Of a DNA stretch of 64,000 nt, positions 42,078 to 51,042 are shown one piece after another. How positions within the stretch are numbered: the first letter of the stretch is position 1; every line of letters starts with the position of its first letter. The DNA is taken from positions 3,793,001 through 3,857,000 of the forward strand of contig NZ_CP029617.1 of NCBI RefSeq assembly GCF_003945545.1, read 5' to 3'. The position numbers were made by a program, and so were the translations under genes. The DNA is from Streptomyces sp. WAC 01529 (GTDB lineage: Bacteria > Actinomycetota > Actinomycetes > Streptomycetales > Streptomycetaceae). The notes beneath the pieces are model-generated. The model made no database searches and had not been told where the DNA came from. It worked only from the letters and a program-made list of their open reading frames with translations.

Positions 42078-42902
42078 CTACGGACCCGCGATTTTCCCGG
42101 CGAAGATGTCCTTCTCGGCCGGAAGTCGCACCCCGACGGCGACCCCGAAACCGTAGAGCAGCGTGGTCGACGCCACCTCCGCGTTGGCCACGGTGAACTG
42201 CTGGCGCAGCTTCCGCACCCGCCCCCGCTCGTCGAGATAGACGTCGAAGGGCACCCGCCCCTTGCTGAACCCTTTCGCCGCGGCAGCACCCAGCGCCCCG
42301 CGCTGACCTGCGGAGGAAGCCTTCGCCGCGGCCCGCAGACCGGCGACCCCGCGGTAGTGCCGCACCTCGGCGCCACCGACCCGCTCCTCCCCCACGTACG
42401 TCACTTTCCGCGCCCCGCGCAGCAGTTCCGCCGCCGCGAGGGGATCCGTGGCGCCGCCGGTGACGAGGTTGCCGTCGGAGAGCGAACGTGTCTCGATCCG
42501 CACCCACTTGTCGGCGGGCACCCCGGCCCCCCGGTTCTTCATGTAGAGCGCGCCGCCCGTCATCAGCTCGGTGATCGGACGCCGCGCACGCCCCCCGGCG
42601 GGATCCTGCGGGAGCACCACCTCGAACTCCCCGAGCTGGCGCCGGAAGTCGTACACACCCTCACCCCGGATGGTCACGCGCGTCCCGCCGCTGGCCATCT
42701 CCATGGACGTACGCGCCTTGGCGCTGCCCGCCCGCACCAGGAAGTCGGCGGAGCGCCGCACCACCTCGCGGGGTTCGCCGGGGGCCCCGGCACCGCCGCC
42801 GCCCGCGGCGGCGCCGCCCGAGCAGCCGGTGGCGACGGCCATCAGCCCCACCGCCACGACCGCGGTGACCGCTCGGCCCGTGCGCCTGTGCTGCTGCCCC
42901 AT
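42078..42902 (-). CDS. LppX/LolA-like lipoprotein
   Basis: 274 residues with basic N-terminus, hydrophobic signal and lipobox ATGC. Body has the half-barrel pattern of LppX/LprG-type or LolA-like lipid carriers (ARTSMEM, VYDFRR, GGALYMKN, ATDPLAAAELLRGA, VPFDVYLDERGRVRKLRQQF). Such proteins ferry lipids or glycolipids at the outer membrane face. ATG 42902. Divergent from the small gene at 43035. Confidence 0.8.
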   Translation of the reverse strand: MGQQHRRTGRAVTAVVAVGLMAVATGCSGGAAAGGGGAGAPGEPREVVRRSADFLVRAGSAKARTSMEMASGGTRVTIRGEGVYDFRRQLGEFEVVLPQDPAGGRARRPITELMTGGALYMKNRGAGVPADKWVRIETRSLSDGNLVTGGATDPLAAAELLRGARKVTYVGEERVGGAEVRHYRGVAGLRAAAKASSAGQRGALGAAAAKGFSKGRVPFDVYLDERGRVRKLRQQFTVANAEVASTTLLYGFGVAVGVRLPAEKDIFAGKIAGP

Positions 42903-42947
42903 CGCCTGTGTACCCCCAAGCGTTTCCCCGCTTGTCGATCCCCCCGT

Positions 42948-42970
42948 CGTACCGGTTAACGACCGGTACG
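42948..42970. promoter_or_regulatory. Inverted repeat upstream of the lipoprotein gene
   Basis: CGTACCGG (42948-42955) and CCGGTACG (42963-42970) flank TTAACGA, 46 bp before the lipoprotein start. May be an operator or promoter spacer; no known regulator assigned. Confidence 0.35.
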
Positions 42971-43034
42971 TTGACCCGTCACGCCGCGGCGGACCGGTCG
43001 AGGCCCGTTCACCCGGGGTCGGTACGGTGACGGC

Positions 43035-43190
43035 GTGGCCGATCAGGAAGTCTCCGCACCCCACCGCACGACGACGGTCGAGAAGGGCCGGTTCATCGCC
43101 GCCCACTGCACCTGCGGCTGGCGCGGCCCGGCCCGCAGGGCCCGCAGCAAGGCCCGCACGGACGCGGCCGAGCACGAGCAGTCCCCCTAG
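43035..43190 (+). CDS. 51-residue CTCGWRG protein
   Basis: GTG at 43035 opens VADQEVSAPHRTTTVEKG, then FIAAHCTCGWRGPARRARSK and an Ala/Asp-rich end. The C-x-C-GWRG motif followed by a basic helix is a recurring small-protein pattern in Streptomyces, perhaps half a zinc site. Too short for most gene callers. No strong RBS, so moderate confidence. Confidence 0.6.
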   Translation: MADQEVSAPHRTTTVEKGRFIAAHCTCGWRGPARRARSKARTDAAEHEQSP

Positions 43191-43269
43191 GGCCGAACAC
43201 GAGGAGCCCCCGAGGGAACCCGTCCGCCCCACGCACCGTCTCGTTCTCCGGGAAGCAAGGGGAGGCGTC

Positions 43270-44868
43270 ATGGAACGACGTACGTTCATCGGTACAACGG
43301 CCGCCACGCTGGCCGCGGCCACCGTCGCGGGCTGCACGAGCGGCGGCGCGGACGCGGGCACGGGCGCGGGCACGGCATCACGCTCCACCGGAACCGCCGC
43401 CGGCACCGGCACCGGCACCAGTACGCCCCTCAGGACCTCCAGCGCCGCCGCCAGCGCGCCCGCGACCCTCAAGGCCCTCGCCAAGGACCTCGACGGCACC
43501 CTCGTGCGGCCCGGCGAGGCCAAGTGGGCGGCGGCCCGCCAGCTGTACAACACCCGCTTCGACGACCTGAAGCCCACCGCCGTCGCCTACGTCGCCCACC
43601 CCGAGGACATCCGCACCGCCCTGGCGTACGCCCGCGCCCACCGCACCCCGGTGGCGATCCGCAACGGCGGCCACTCGTACGCGGGTTGGTCCTCCGGCAC
43701 CGGCCGGCTGATCATCGACGTATCGAAGTTGAGCAAGATACGGGCGAGCGGGACGACGGCCACGATCGGCGGCGGCGCCAAGCTGATCGACGTCTACCGC
43801 GCGCTCGCCGCGAAGGGCGTGACGATCCCCGCGGGCTCCTGCCCGACCGTCGGCATATCGGGGCTCACCCTCGGCGGCGGCCACGGCGTGGTCTCCCGCG
43901 CCTACGGCCTGACCTGCGACAGCCTCACCTCCGCCACCCTCATCACGGCGGACGGCAAGCAGCTCACCGCCTCCAAGTCCGAGAACAAGGAGCTGTTCTG
44001 GGCGCTGCGCGGCGCGGGCAACGGCCAGTTCGGCGTCGTCACCGAGCTGACGTACCGCACGCACACCGCGCCCCGGGCGGTCTCCGCGTACATGACCTGG
44101 CCCTGGTCGAAGGCGGCCGCCGTCATCAAGGCGTGGCAGGAGTGGGGCCCGGACCAGCCGGACGAGATCTGGTCGTCCGCGCACCTGGCGAACACCCCGG
44201 GCGGCACCCCGACCGTCTCCGTCGCCTGTTTCTCGCTGGGCACGTACGGCGAACTGCAGAACGCCGTCGACCGCCTCGCCGACAAGATCGGCGCCCCCGC
44301 GCGCAGCGTCTCCCTGAAGCGGCGTACGTACGAGGAGGCGATGGAGGTGTACGCGGGCTGCTCGTCGTTCGCCACGGACGCCCAGTGCCATCTGCCCGGT
44401 TCGACGCCGGGCCGCACTCCGCAGGGCGCCCTGAAGCGCGAGACGTACGCGGCGGCCTCCGACTTCTTCGACCGCTCGCTGTCGGCCGCCGGCATCCGCG
44501 CGCTGCTGTCGCAGATCGAGAACGTGACGGGCGCGAGCGCGGGCAGCATCGCGCTCACCGCGCTCGGCGGCGCGATCAACCGCGTCGACCCGACGGCGAC
44601 GGCGTTCGTGCACCGCCGCTCGCGGATGCTGGCGCAGTACATCGCGTCGTGGCGGGCGGGGACCTCGGGCTCACCGGCGCGGGCGTGGCTGAAAACGGCG
44701 CACGGGGCGATGGGACGGTACGCGTCGGGCGCGGCGTACCAGAACTACACGGACTCGACGCTGACGAACTGGCGCGAGGCGTACTACGGGGCGGCGGCGC
44801 CGCGCCTGAAGAAGCTCAAGAAGCAGTACGACCCGAACCGCTTCTTCGACTTCCCGCAGGCGCTCTGA
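43270..44868 (+). CDS. BBE-type FAD-linked oxidase, Tat lipoprotein
   Basis: 532 residues. N-terminus RRTFIGTTAATLAAATVAGC combines a twin-arginine signal with a lipobox (AGC), so it is exported folded and lipid-anchored. After a Ser/Thr/Gly-rich linker comes the VAO/PCMH flavin domain: RNGGHSYAG (His for 8-alpha flavin link) and SCPTVGISGLTLGGGHG (Cys for 6-S link), i.e. a bicovalently bound FAD as in berberine-bridge and oligosaccharide oxidases. The BBE C-terminal strand ends YDPNRFFDFPQAL. Likely oxidises sugars or an antibiotic intermediate; substrate unknown. Good RBS GGAGG 6 nt before the ATG. Confidence 0.92.
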   Translation: MERRTFIGTTAATLAAATVAGCTSGGADAGTGAGTASRSTGTAAGTGTGTSTPLRTSSAAASAPATLKALAKDLDGTLVRPGEAKWAAARQLYNTRFDDLKPTAVAYVAHPEDIRTALAYARAHRTPVAIRNGGHSYAGWSSGTGRLIIDVSKLSKIRASGTTATIGGGAKLIDVYRALAAKGVTIPAGSCPTVGISGLTLGGGHGVVSRAYGLTCDSLTSATLITADGKQLTASKSENKELFWALRGAGNGQFGVVTELTYRTHTAPRAVSAYMTWPWSKAAAVIKAWQEWGPDQPDEIWSSAHLANTPGGTPTVSVACFSLGTYGELQNAVDRLADKIGAPARSVSLKRRTYEEAMEVYAGCSSFATDAQCHLPGSTPGRTPQGALKRETYAAASDFFDRSLSAAGIRALLSQIENVTGASAGSIALTALGGAINRVDPTATAFVHRRSRMLAQYIASWRAGTSGSPARAWLKTAHGAMGRYASGAAYQNYTDSTLTNWREAYYGAAAPRLKKLKKQYDPNRFFDFPQAL

Positions 44869-44891
44869 GCCTGCCGCCCTCCGCGCGCCTC

Positions 44892-45608
44892 CTAGGCCGC
44901 GAGGTCCCGCTCGTCGGGGTCCTGGGCGGCTTCGGAGGGTGCGGCCGTCTCGCTCAGCGGGGTGGCGGAGACCGGCCCGACCTCGCGGTCCCACACCAGC
45001 CAACCCCCGTACCGCGAGCGGCCGATCGCCTTGGCGAGCGGGGTGAGCAGCGCCATGGCGAGCGGGGAGAGGAGCAGGGCGACGGCCGTGCCGAGCGCGA
45101 AGCCGCCGATGACGTCCGTCGGGTAGTGCACGCCCATGAAGACGCGGCAGAAGCCCTCCAGGGCGGCGAGCGCGAGGCCTGCGAACCCGAACTTGCGGTG
45201 GGCGACGAAGAGTCCGGCGCCGATGGCCATGGCGAGCGTGGCGTGGTCGCTGACGAAGGAGAAGTCGTCCTTGCCGTCGACCAGGACGTGGATGCCGCTG
45301 TGGTCACGGAAGGGGCGGGGGCGCTCGACGAAACCTCTGATGGGTACGTTGACGAGGACCGCGATCGCGGCGGCGAGCGGCGCCCAGACGACGGCGGCGA
45401 CCGACGAGGCGGCGTCATCGAGGGCGCCCCGCTTCCGCTGGCCCCACCAGCACCACACCACGAGCAGTACGAGGGCGAGCAGCAGGCCGTACTCACCGAC
45501 GAACGCCATGGCGCGGTCGAGCCAGTGCGGGGTCTCCCGCGTCAGGCCGTTGATGTCGTAGAGCAGGCCGACGTCGGGGTTCGACCCGGATTCCTCGAGT
45601 CCAGCCAT
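44892..45608 (-). CDS. PAP2-superfamily membrane phosphatase
   Basis: 238 residues, five to six helices and the three phosphatase motifs: a KxxxxxxRP-like block with FVERPRPF, FVSDHAT (the PSGH position, here VSDH), and CRVFMGVHYPTD (SRxxxxxHxxxD). Probably dephosphorylates lipid phosphates or undecaprenyl pyrophosphate. The VSDH change from PSGH leaves the catalytic His. Start ATG at 45608. Upstream 246-bp gap shows no clear feature. Confidence 0.9.
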   Translation of the reverse strand: MAGLEESGSNPDVGLLYDINGLTRETPHWLDRAMAFVGEYGLLLALVLLVVWCWWGQRKRGALDDAASSVAAVVWAPLAAAIAVLVNVPIRGFVERPRPFRDHSGIHVLVDGKDDFSFVSDHATLAMAIGAGLFVAHRKFGFAGLALAALEGFCRVFMGVHYPTDVIGGFALGTAVALLLSPLAMALLTPLAKAIGRSRYGGWLVWDREVGPVSATPLSETAAPSEAAQDPDERDLAA

Positions 45609-45854
45609 GGCGCTGCGGCCCCTTGTCTCCTAGCCCATGGGCGCACTTTCCGTGCGCCCTCCATCAACCCCCGCGGTCGGTCCAGTCAAGGGAACGCCTG
45701 GTCCCCACCCCTACGTTCCACTCTCCACCGAAAGATCACTCAGACGTTACCGAAGAGAGACACATCACCGCAGCTCAGGGGAGTGTTTTAACGGAGAGTT
45801 CCAGCCACGTCACACCCTGCGTGCGCCCTCCGCACGCCCCTGCCCGCGCCCCCC

Positions 45855-46865
45855 TCAGACCGCTGTGGGCTTGACCGGGGCCGCCTTGGCGCCCTCATCG
45901 GTGACACGAGTCGCGCCAAAATAGTCCGGCGTGTCGATCGGGTCGAAGCGGATCACGGCTCCGGCGCGCGGGGCGTTGATCATGTAGCCCCCGCCGACGT
46001 AGATGCCGACGTGCCGGATGGCGCGCGAGTTGGTGAGGTCGTCGGAGAAGAAGACCAGGTCACCGGGGAGCAGCTCGCTCCGCTTCGGGTGCGGCCCCGC
46101 GTTGTACTGGTCGTTGGCGACGCGCGGCAGCGTGACGCCGACGGTGCGGTAGGCGGCGAGGGTGAGGCCGGAGCAGTCGAAGCGGCCGTTCTGCTCGGGC
46201 GTGCCGTTGCCGCCCCACAGGTAGGGGGTGCCGAGCTTCTTCTGCGCGAAGGCGATCGCCCCGGCCGCCTGCTGCGAGGGCTGCACACGGCCGACGGGCC
46301 GGGCGAAGCTCTTCTGGAGGGTGGTGATGGTCTTCACGTAGTTCTGCGTCTCGCGGTACGGCGGCACGCCCCCGTACTTGAGGACGGCGTACGCGCCCGC
46401 GTTGTACGCGGCGAGCATGTTCTTCGTGGGGTCGCCCGGGGCGTCCTTCACATAGCCCGCGAGCTTGCAGTCGTACGAGGCCGCGGAGGGGATGGCGTCC
46501 TTGGGGTCCCAGACGTCGCGGTCGCCGTCGCCGTCACCGTCGAGCCCGTGCGTGGCCCAGGTGCCGGGGATGAACTGCGCTATCCCCTGCGCCTTCGCCG
46601 GGCTCGTCGCGCGCGGGTTGAACCCGCTCTCCTGGTAGAGCTGGGCGGCGAGCAGGGCGGGGTTGATGGCCTTGCAGAGGTTGCCCCACTTCTGGACGAG
46701 GGACTGATAGCTCGCGGGCACGGCGCCCTTGGCGAGCCCGACGGAGCCCCCGCTCGCACCACTGGCGATGCTCCCCGCGGCCATGTACGTCCCGACGACG
46801 AGCAGCGCGATGAAACTGAGAGCACCCGTGGACCCGACGGCCGCGAGCAGCCACGCCTTACGCAC
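45855..46865 (-). CDS. Lytic transglycosylase plus NlpC/P60 wall hydrolase
   Basis: 336 residues: a transmembrane/signal anchor at about 6-28, a lysozyme-like transglycosylase-type domain (catalytic Glu in LLAAQLYQESGFNPRA), and an NlpC/P60 endopeptidase domain with catalytic Cys in GRFDCSGLTL, His in IRHVGIYVGG and a third polar residue in MINAPRAG. Combined glycan and peptide cleavage, for example in spore-wall or germination remodelling. GTG at 46865 is preferred over the longer open frame, which runs into a tandem-repeat spacer. In S. coelicolor gene order such a hydrolase sits beside the cmd cluster. Confidence 0.9.
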   Translation of the reverse strand: MRKAWLLAAVGSTGALSFIALLVVGTYMAAGSIASGASGGSVGLAKGAVPASYQSLVQKWGNLCKAINPALLAAQLYQESGFNPRATSPAKAQGIAQFIPGTWATHGLDGDGDGDRDVWDPKDAIPSAASYDCKLAGYVKDAPGDPTKNMLAAYNAGAYAVLKYGGVPPYRETQNYVKTITTLQKSFARPVGRVQPSQQAAGAIAFAQKKLGTPYLWGGNGTPEQNGRFDCSGLTLAAYRTVGVTLPRVANDQYNAGPHPKRSELLPGDLVFFSDDLTNSRAIRHVGIYVGGGYMINAPRAGAVIRFDPIDTPDYFGATRVTDEGAKAAPVKPTAV

Positions 46866-46992
46866 CGTCAACCACCCCTCGCCTGCCGGGAGTCCGTCGG
46901 CGCTCAGTGTAGAGGCTCCGTACGACAGGGAGGCGGTCCCGGAGGTGGCCCCCGGGGGCGCGCGCCCTTTGCGCACTGGGCAGCGGGCAGCG

Positions 46993-47022
46993 GCCACCGG
47001 CCACCGGCCACCGGCCACCGGC
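46993..47022. repeat. Tandem 7-bp repeat CCACCGG
   Basis: About four perfect copies of GCCACCG-type 7-mers upstream of the wall-hydrolase gene and 49 bp before the next plus-strand gene. Length could change by slippage. Confidence 0.7.
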
Positions 47023-47070
47023 GAGAAAATCCCGGGCCGCCCCTGGGGCAGCCGCTGCTACGTTCCCCCC

Positions 47071-47763
47071 ATGTCTGAGCCCACCACACCCTCCGAGGCC
47101 CCCGCGCCCGCCACCACTCCCGTCGTCCCGGCCCCCGTCACCGCCGACGACGTCACCCGCGCGGTCCGCCTCGCCGTCGCCGCCCTCCGCGGAGCCCCCG
47201 CCGACGCCGACTGGAACGCTAAGGCAGGCGGCCTGGAGTGGGACTGCTGGGAGACGGGGGAGCACCTCGCGGACGACCTCTTCGCGTACGCCGCCCAACT
47301 CGGCCCGGAACACCCCCCTTTGGACGGCGTCGTCCCCTTCCACTGGGTCAGCCGTACCCCCGGCGGCCCCGCCAACGTCACCCTCGCCGACCCCGCCGCA
47401 GGACCGGCCGGGCTGCTCATGGTCGTGGAGGCGTGCGGCGCCCTGCTGACGGCCATGGTCGCCACCACCCCGCCGTCCGTCCGCGCCCACCACGGCTTCG
47501 GCGCCTCGGACCCCGAGGGCTTCGCCGCGATGGGAGTCGTGGAAACCCTCGTCCATACGTACGACATCGCGAACGGCCTCGGCATCGGCGCCGCCTGGAC
47601 CCCGCCCGCCGACCTCTGCGCCCGGGTCCTGCACCGCCTCTTCCCCGACGCCCCCACGGACACGCTTCCCTGGCCCACCCTCCTGTGGGCAACGGGCCGC
47701 GGCGAACTCCCGGGCCGCGCACGGCTGACCAAGTGGCGCTGGTACGGGGAACCCAGGGTCTGA
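47071..47763 (+). CDS. DinB/maleylpyruvate-isomerase-like N-terminal domain protein
   Basis: 230 residues. Mycothiol-dependent maleylpyruvate-isomerase (MDMPI) type N-terminal helical fold, with the metal-site blocks DCWETGEHLADDLFAYA and VVETLVHTYDIANGLG. The Ala/Pro/Thr-rich first 20 residues look disordered. Many such proteins are thiol-dependent transferases or uncharacterised. ATG 47071. Located divergent from the wall hydrolase. Confidence 0.78.
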   Translation: MSEPTTPSEAPAPATTPVVPAPVTADDVTRAVRLAVAALRGAPADADWNAKAGGLEWDCWETGEHLADDLFAYAAQLGPEHPPLDGVVPFHWVSRTPGGPANVTLADPAAGPAGLLMVVEACGALLTAMVATTPPSVRAHHGFGASDPEGFAAMGVVETLVHTYDIANGLGIGAAWTPPADLCARVLHRLFPDAPTDTLPWPTLLWATGRGELPGRARLTKWRWYGEPRV

Positions 47764-47989
47764 GACCGGCCGGCGCCCGCCACGCGTGCGTGCCGATGCC
47801 CGCCCCCGTCCCAGCACGGCATTCCACACAGAGGGCATCTACGCAGTTCAGACCCCCTGGAAGCGTTCCAGCATCCCTGATCGTCCGGCGGTTCTTCCCC
47901 CGCCCGCCGGGGACGGCTTCGCTGGTGGTCAGGCCGGGGAGCCCGGCCTCGTACCGACACCAGTTCGCACCTCACGGGGGAACCCCACC

Positions 47990-48664
47990 ATGAAGCTCAC
48001 GCATGCCTCGAAGACGCTGCTCGCCGGAGTCGCGCTCCTCGGCACGCTCTCGCTCACCGCCTGCGACAACGACGACACCGCGAAGGCGGGGGACTCACCG
48101 TCCGGCGCGAAGCCGACCGCGTCCGCCGATGCCGGGCAGGGCGGCGGCGCCAGCGGGGGCGGGAGCGGCGGGTCCGGTTCGGCGGGCGAGGGCTCCGGGA
48201 AGAGCGGCACCGGCGAGGACGACGGCGGAGTCGACACGTGCCGCAGCGACGCGCTGGAGGTGACCGCCGCCGACAACACCACCGACAAGACGGAAGGCGT
48301 CATCACCGTCCAGTTCAAGAACGGCGGCGGCCGCGACTGCTCCCTCAACGGCTACGCGGGCGTCGACCTCAAGACGGCCACCGGCGACACCCTCTCCGTC
48401 GACCGCAACGGCGACCAGGCCCACCCCGCCGTCCTCAAGGACGGCGAGTCCGCCGCCTTCAACCTCACCTTCCCGCTCAACACCACCGGCGGCTCCGGCG
48501 TCCGCGTCGCCCACATCCTGGTGACCCCGCCGAACGAGACGAAGACGGTGACGATCGCCTGGCCCGCCGGTTCCCTCCCGGTGAGCGGCGAGGACACCTC
48601 GGCCAACAACCCGAAGCCGGCCATCGGCCCCGTCGGCAAGGTCAGCGACTCCCCGGCGGGCTGA
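47990..48664 (+). CDS. DUF4232 lipoprotein
   Basis: 224 residues: lipobox LTAC at Cys25, a Gly/Ser/Asp-rich linker, then a DUF4232 beta-sandwich (VTVQFKNGG, CSLNGYAGVDL). Extracytoplasmic, function unknown. ATG 47990 follows GGGGGAA. The first gene in the run leading to the WXG cassette. Confidence 0.84.
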   Translation: MKLTHASKTLLAGVALLGTLSLTACDNDDTAKAGDSPSGAKPTASADAGQGGGASGGGSGGSGSAGEGSGKSGTGEDDGGVDTCRSDALEVTAADNTTDKTEGVITVQFKNGGGRDCSLNGYAGVDLKTATGDTLSVDRNGDQAHPAVLKDGESAAFNLTFPLNTTGGSGVRVAHILVTPPNETKTVTIAWPAGSLPVSGEDTSANNPKPAIGPVGKVSDSPAG

Positions 48665-48773
48665 CCCGGGACATGGCGGGAATCCCGCCAAAGCCCCGCC
48701 CGCCGCCTGCCGCTGAGGCCAGGATGAACATCGAGTCCGGGACGGCAGGCGACCAACCGAAGGCGGAGCAGCG

Positions 48774-49100
48774 ATGGCCGAGAAGCTCAGAGTCGACGCG
48801 GTCGAGCTGGAACAGTTCATGAAGCTGCTCGACGGGTCCGTCACGTCCTTGAAGGGCCTGCGCGGCGCCCTGGCCGACGCGACCGTCGGCGGCCTGGGGA
48901 CGGACGACCTCGACAAGGCCTGCGAGGACTTCCAGGAGGACTGGAAGTACGGGGCGGAGCAGATCGGTGAGCAGACCGAGGACCTGTCCAAGATCATCGA
49001 GCAGAACAAGAACGCCTTCATGGAGGTCGAAGCGGCGCTGACGAAAGCCATGGACAAGGCCGGAAAGACCAAGGACGACGTGGTGGAGATCCCGAAGTGA
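48774..49100 (+). CDS. WXG100-like protein (type VII secretion family)
   Basis: 108-residue helical hairpin, start MAEKLRVDAVELEQFMK, with the WxG-position as DWKYG at about 59-63 and a coiled C-terminal helix. Lacks an obvious C-terminal YxxxD/E signal in the usual place, but ends in a charged tail. GTGA overlap with the following WXG-like gene (stop TGA at 49098-49100) shows coupling. No EssC or EccB-type secretion ATPase lies in the window, so it is an orphan secretion cassette. Confidence 0.85.
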   Translation: MAEKLRVDAVELEQFMKLLDGSVTSLKGLRGALADATVGGLGTDDLDKACEDFQEDWKYGAEQIGEQTEDLSKIIEQNKNAFMEVEAALTKAMDKAGKTKDDVVEIPK

Positions 49101-50329
49101 CGAGCGCCGCCACCTACCCGGACCTCGGCTTCGATCCCGCTCCCGGAGACTGCGACACCGTAAAAGACCTGCACAAGAAGTTGGACAGCTGCGTCACCGT
49201 CCTCCGCGACACCCGCAAGGTGGTCACCAAGCTGATGGACGGCAGCTACTGGGAAGGTGACGCGGCCGTGGCCTTCCGCGAGGCCGTCGAAGAAGGCCCG
49301 CTCTCCTTGAACCTCAAGAACGCCGCACGCTCCATCGAAAAGGCCGCCAAGCAGCTGGAGCGCTGGGAACGCGACCTGGACGACTTCCAGCGCCGGGCGC
49401 GGGAGCTGAACGGGAAGGCCAAGGACGCCCGAGAGGCGCTGAAGGCGGCGAAGGGGCACGCCGATACGGTCGGCGGCGACTCCGATCTGGACAAGAAGGG
49501 CAAGAAGCAGGACGAGGCGAAGAAGGCCCTGAAGCTGGCCGACGGAAAGGTCGAGGACGCCCAGGCGGAGCTGGACCGAATCCTGGGCAGGGCGCGGAGC
49601 CTGCGGCGCGAGCACGAGGAGAGGTCCAAGTACCGCGCGGAAAAGATCCGCGACGCGACGGACAAGCTGGCACCGCACGAGCCCGGCTGGTTCGACAAGG
49701 CGTGTGAGTGGGTCAAGGAGAACCTGCCGGACATTCTCAGCGCGGTGGCCGGGGTGCTCGCGTTGGCAGCCCTGATCTTCACCGGGCCTATCGCGCTTCC
49801 CGTTCTCCTGGTGGGCGCAGGGCTTCTCAGCGCAGGGGCGCTGGCGACCCGTATGTCGGACCCTACGGTTCGGGCGTCCCTGTGGGACGGGGTCACCAAG
49901 GGTGAGTTCGACGCCGACTTCTTCGGCAACCTGGTGTCGGTGGGTGCCGACACCCTGGGCATGGTGCCTGGGCTCGGAGCCGCCGCCAGGGGAGGCATCG
50001 AAGCCACGCAGACGATCCGCGGTGGCAGTGAAGTCCTGACGCTCGGGCAGAAAATGGCCAAGTACGGCACAGCGGTCTCGGAGAAGGCCGACGAGGTCAG
50101 CAACCTCGGCAATCCCTTGCTCCAACGCGTGTTCAGCTGGTCGGGGAATCCGCCGGTGTGGACCGACAGCGTGGCGAAGGCTTCCAGCGGCATCGGCCTT
50201 GTGACTGCCGGATACGGCTTGTTCGACGACGACGAGCGCAGGGGCGAGGTCGGGACCGGAATCGATGGCACACGGCTCGGAATCGACATCCCCGGGTTCC
50301 CGGCTACCGCGCGCTACCTCTTCTCCTGA
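49097..50329 (+). CDS. Large WXG-like coiled-coil/membrane-hairpin protein
   Basis: 410 residues: the first ~180 form a coiled-coil bundle of the putative T7SS-secreted fold, with a WxG-like turn (SYWEGDAAVAF); around 215-250 a hydrophobic hairpin (ILSAVAGVLALAALIF and LPVLLVGAGLLSAGAL); then an Ala/Gly-rich C-terminal part with no recognised toxin catalytic motif. GTG start. Likely a secreted or membrane-inserted effector or its carrier; the C-terminus seems like a helical pore or chaperone region rather than a nuclease. Confidence 0.75.
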   Translation: MTSAATYPDLGFDPAPGDCDTVKDLHKKLDSCVTVLRDTRKVVTKLMDGSYWEGDAAVAFREAVEEGPLSLNLKNAARSIEKAAKQLERWERDLDDFQRRARELNGKAKDAREALKAAKGHADTVGGDSDLDKKGKKQDEAKKALKLADGKVEDAQAELDRILGRARSLRREHEERSKYRAEKIRDATDKLAPHEPGWFDKACEWVKENLPDILSAVAGVLALAALIFTGPIALPVLLVGAGLLSAGALATRMSDPTVRASLWDGVTKGEFDADFFGNLVSVGADTLGMVPGLGAAARGGIEATQTIRGGSEVLTLGQKMAKYGTAVSEKADEVSNLGNPLLQRVFSWSGNPPVWTDSVAKASSGIGLVTAGYGLFDDDERRGEVGTGIDGTRLGIDIPGFPATARYLFS

Positions 50330-50355
50330 CTTTCCACTGCAGAAAGAGCGACTCT

Positions 50356-51042
50356 GTGAACCCTGCCGACTTCCCCACCGCGTGGGACCATCCGCCGACG
50401 CGCCGTGCCTGGAACCTGCTCGTATTCAAAGACGTGGCCGGACTGATCGGTTGGATCGGCGTCTGGATCGCTCTCCTGGGAATCTCACTCGAGACACCCG
50501 ACTGGGCCGTATGGATCTTCATGCCGTACTGGATCTACAGTCCATGGCGCATGCTCGTCCAGTCGAGCTACATCCCTACGGCTCTGCGCATGCGGCGCAT
50601 CCTGCAGAACTACCCGTGGCAGCTACTCCGAGACGTCCCGAACGGCCTGACAAAGAGACCTGAGATCCAAGGCAATCAGTTCGGATGGTTCGAGTTCCCC
50701 AACCCCGCCCGACCAGAACAACAACTGCCGCTGGTCTTCGCCAAACACCCCCGCGTGACCTGGTGGCACCGCCGGATGGCGCCCCGCGCCAAGCCTCAAC
50801 TGGAGGCTCAGATCGCGACAGTCTGGTTCGCCGGGGACCCTCGCATGATCGGCCTCATCGCCGCACCCGCTCCAAGCGGCGCGTCGCCCCGCCGCATGAT
50901 GATCCTCAGCCAGCGCCTGGGGAAGGGCCACGACATCGCCTATTCGGATTGGGGCGTCTCCCCCTCGGACCTCGAACAGGCTCGGCGTGCCGGATTCGTC
51001 CCGGCTGCAGACCCGCTCCGCAAGAGGGAGACACCCCGATGA
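50356..51042 (+). CDS. Two-span membrane protein in the WXG cassette
   Basis: 228 residues from GTG 50356. Two helices close to the N-terminus (about 26-46 and 48-65), then a cytoplasmic domain of ~155 residues with WFEFPNP, FAKHPRVTWWHRRM and MILSQRLG. Not recognised. Coupled by ATGA with the next gene, so part of the WXG cassette. Confidence 0.75.
   Translation: MNPADFPTAWDHPPTRRAWNLLVFKDVAGLIGWIGVWIALLGISLETPDWAVWIFMPYWIYSPWRMLVQSSYIPTALRMRRILQNYPWQLLRDVPNGLTKRPEIQGNQFGWFEFPNPARPEQQLPLVFAKHPRVTWWHRRMAPRAKPQLEAQIATVWFAGDPRMIGLIAAPAPSGASPRRMMILSQRLGKGHDIAYSDWGVSPSDLEQARRAGFVPAADPLRKRETPR

Noticed and set aside
46866..47070. A ydaO-type c-di-AMP riboswitch before the NlpC/P60 gene
   Set aside because: Wall-hydrolase genes in Streptomyces often have one, but I found none of its conserved core in either strand of the leader.
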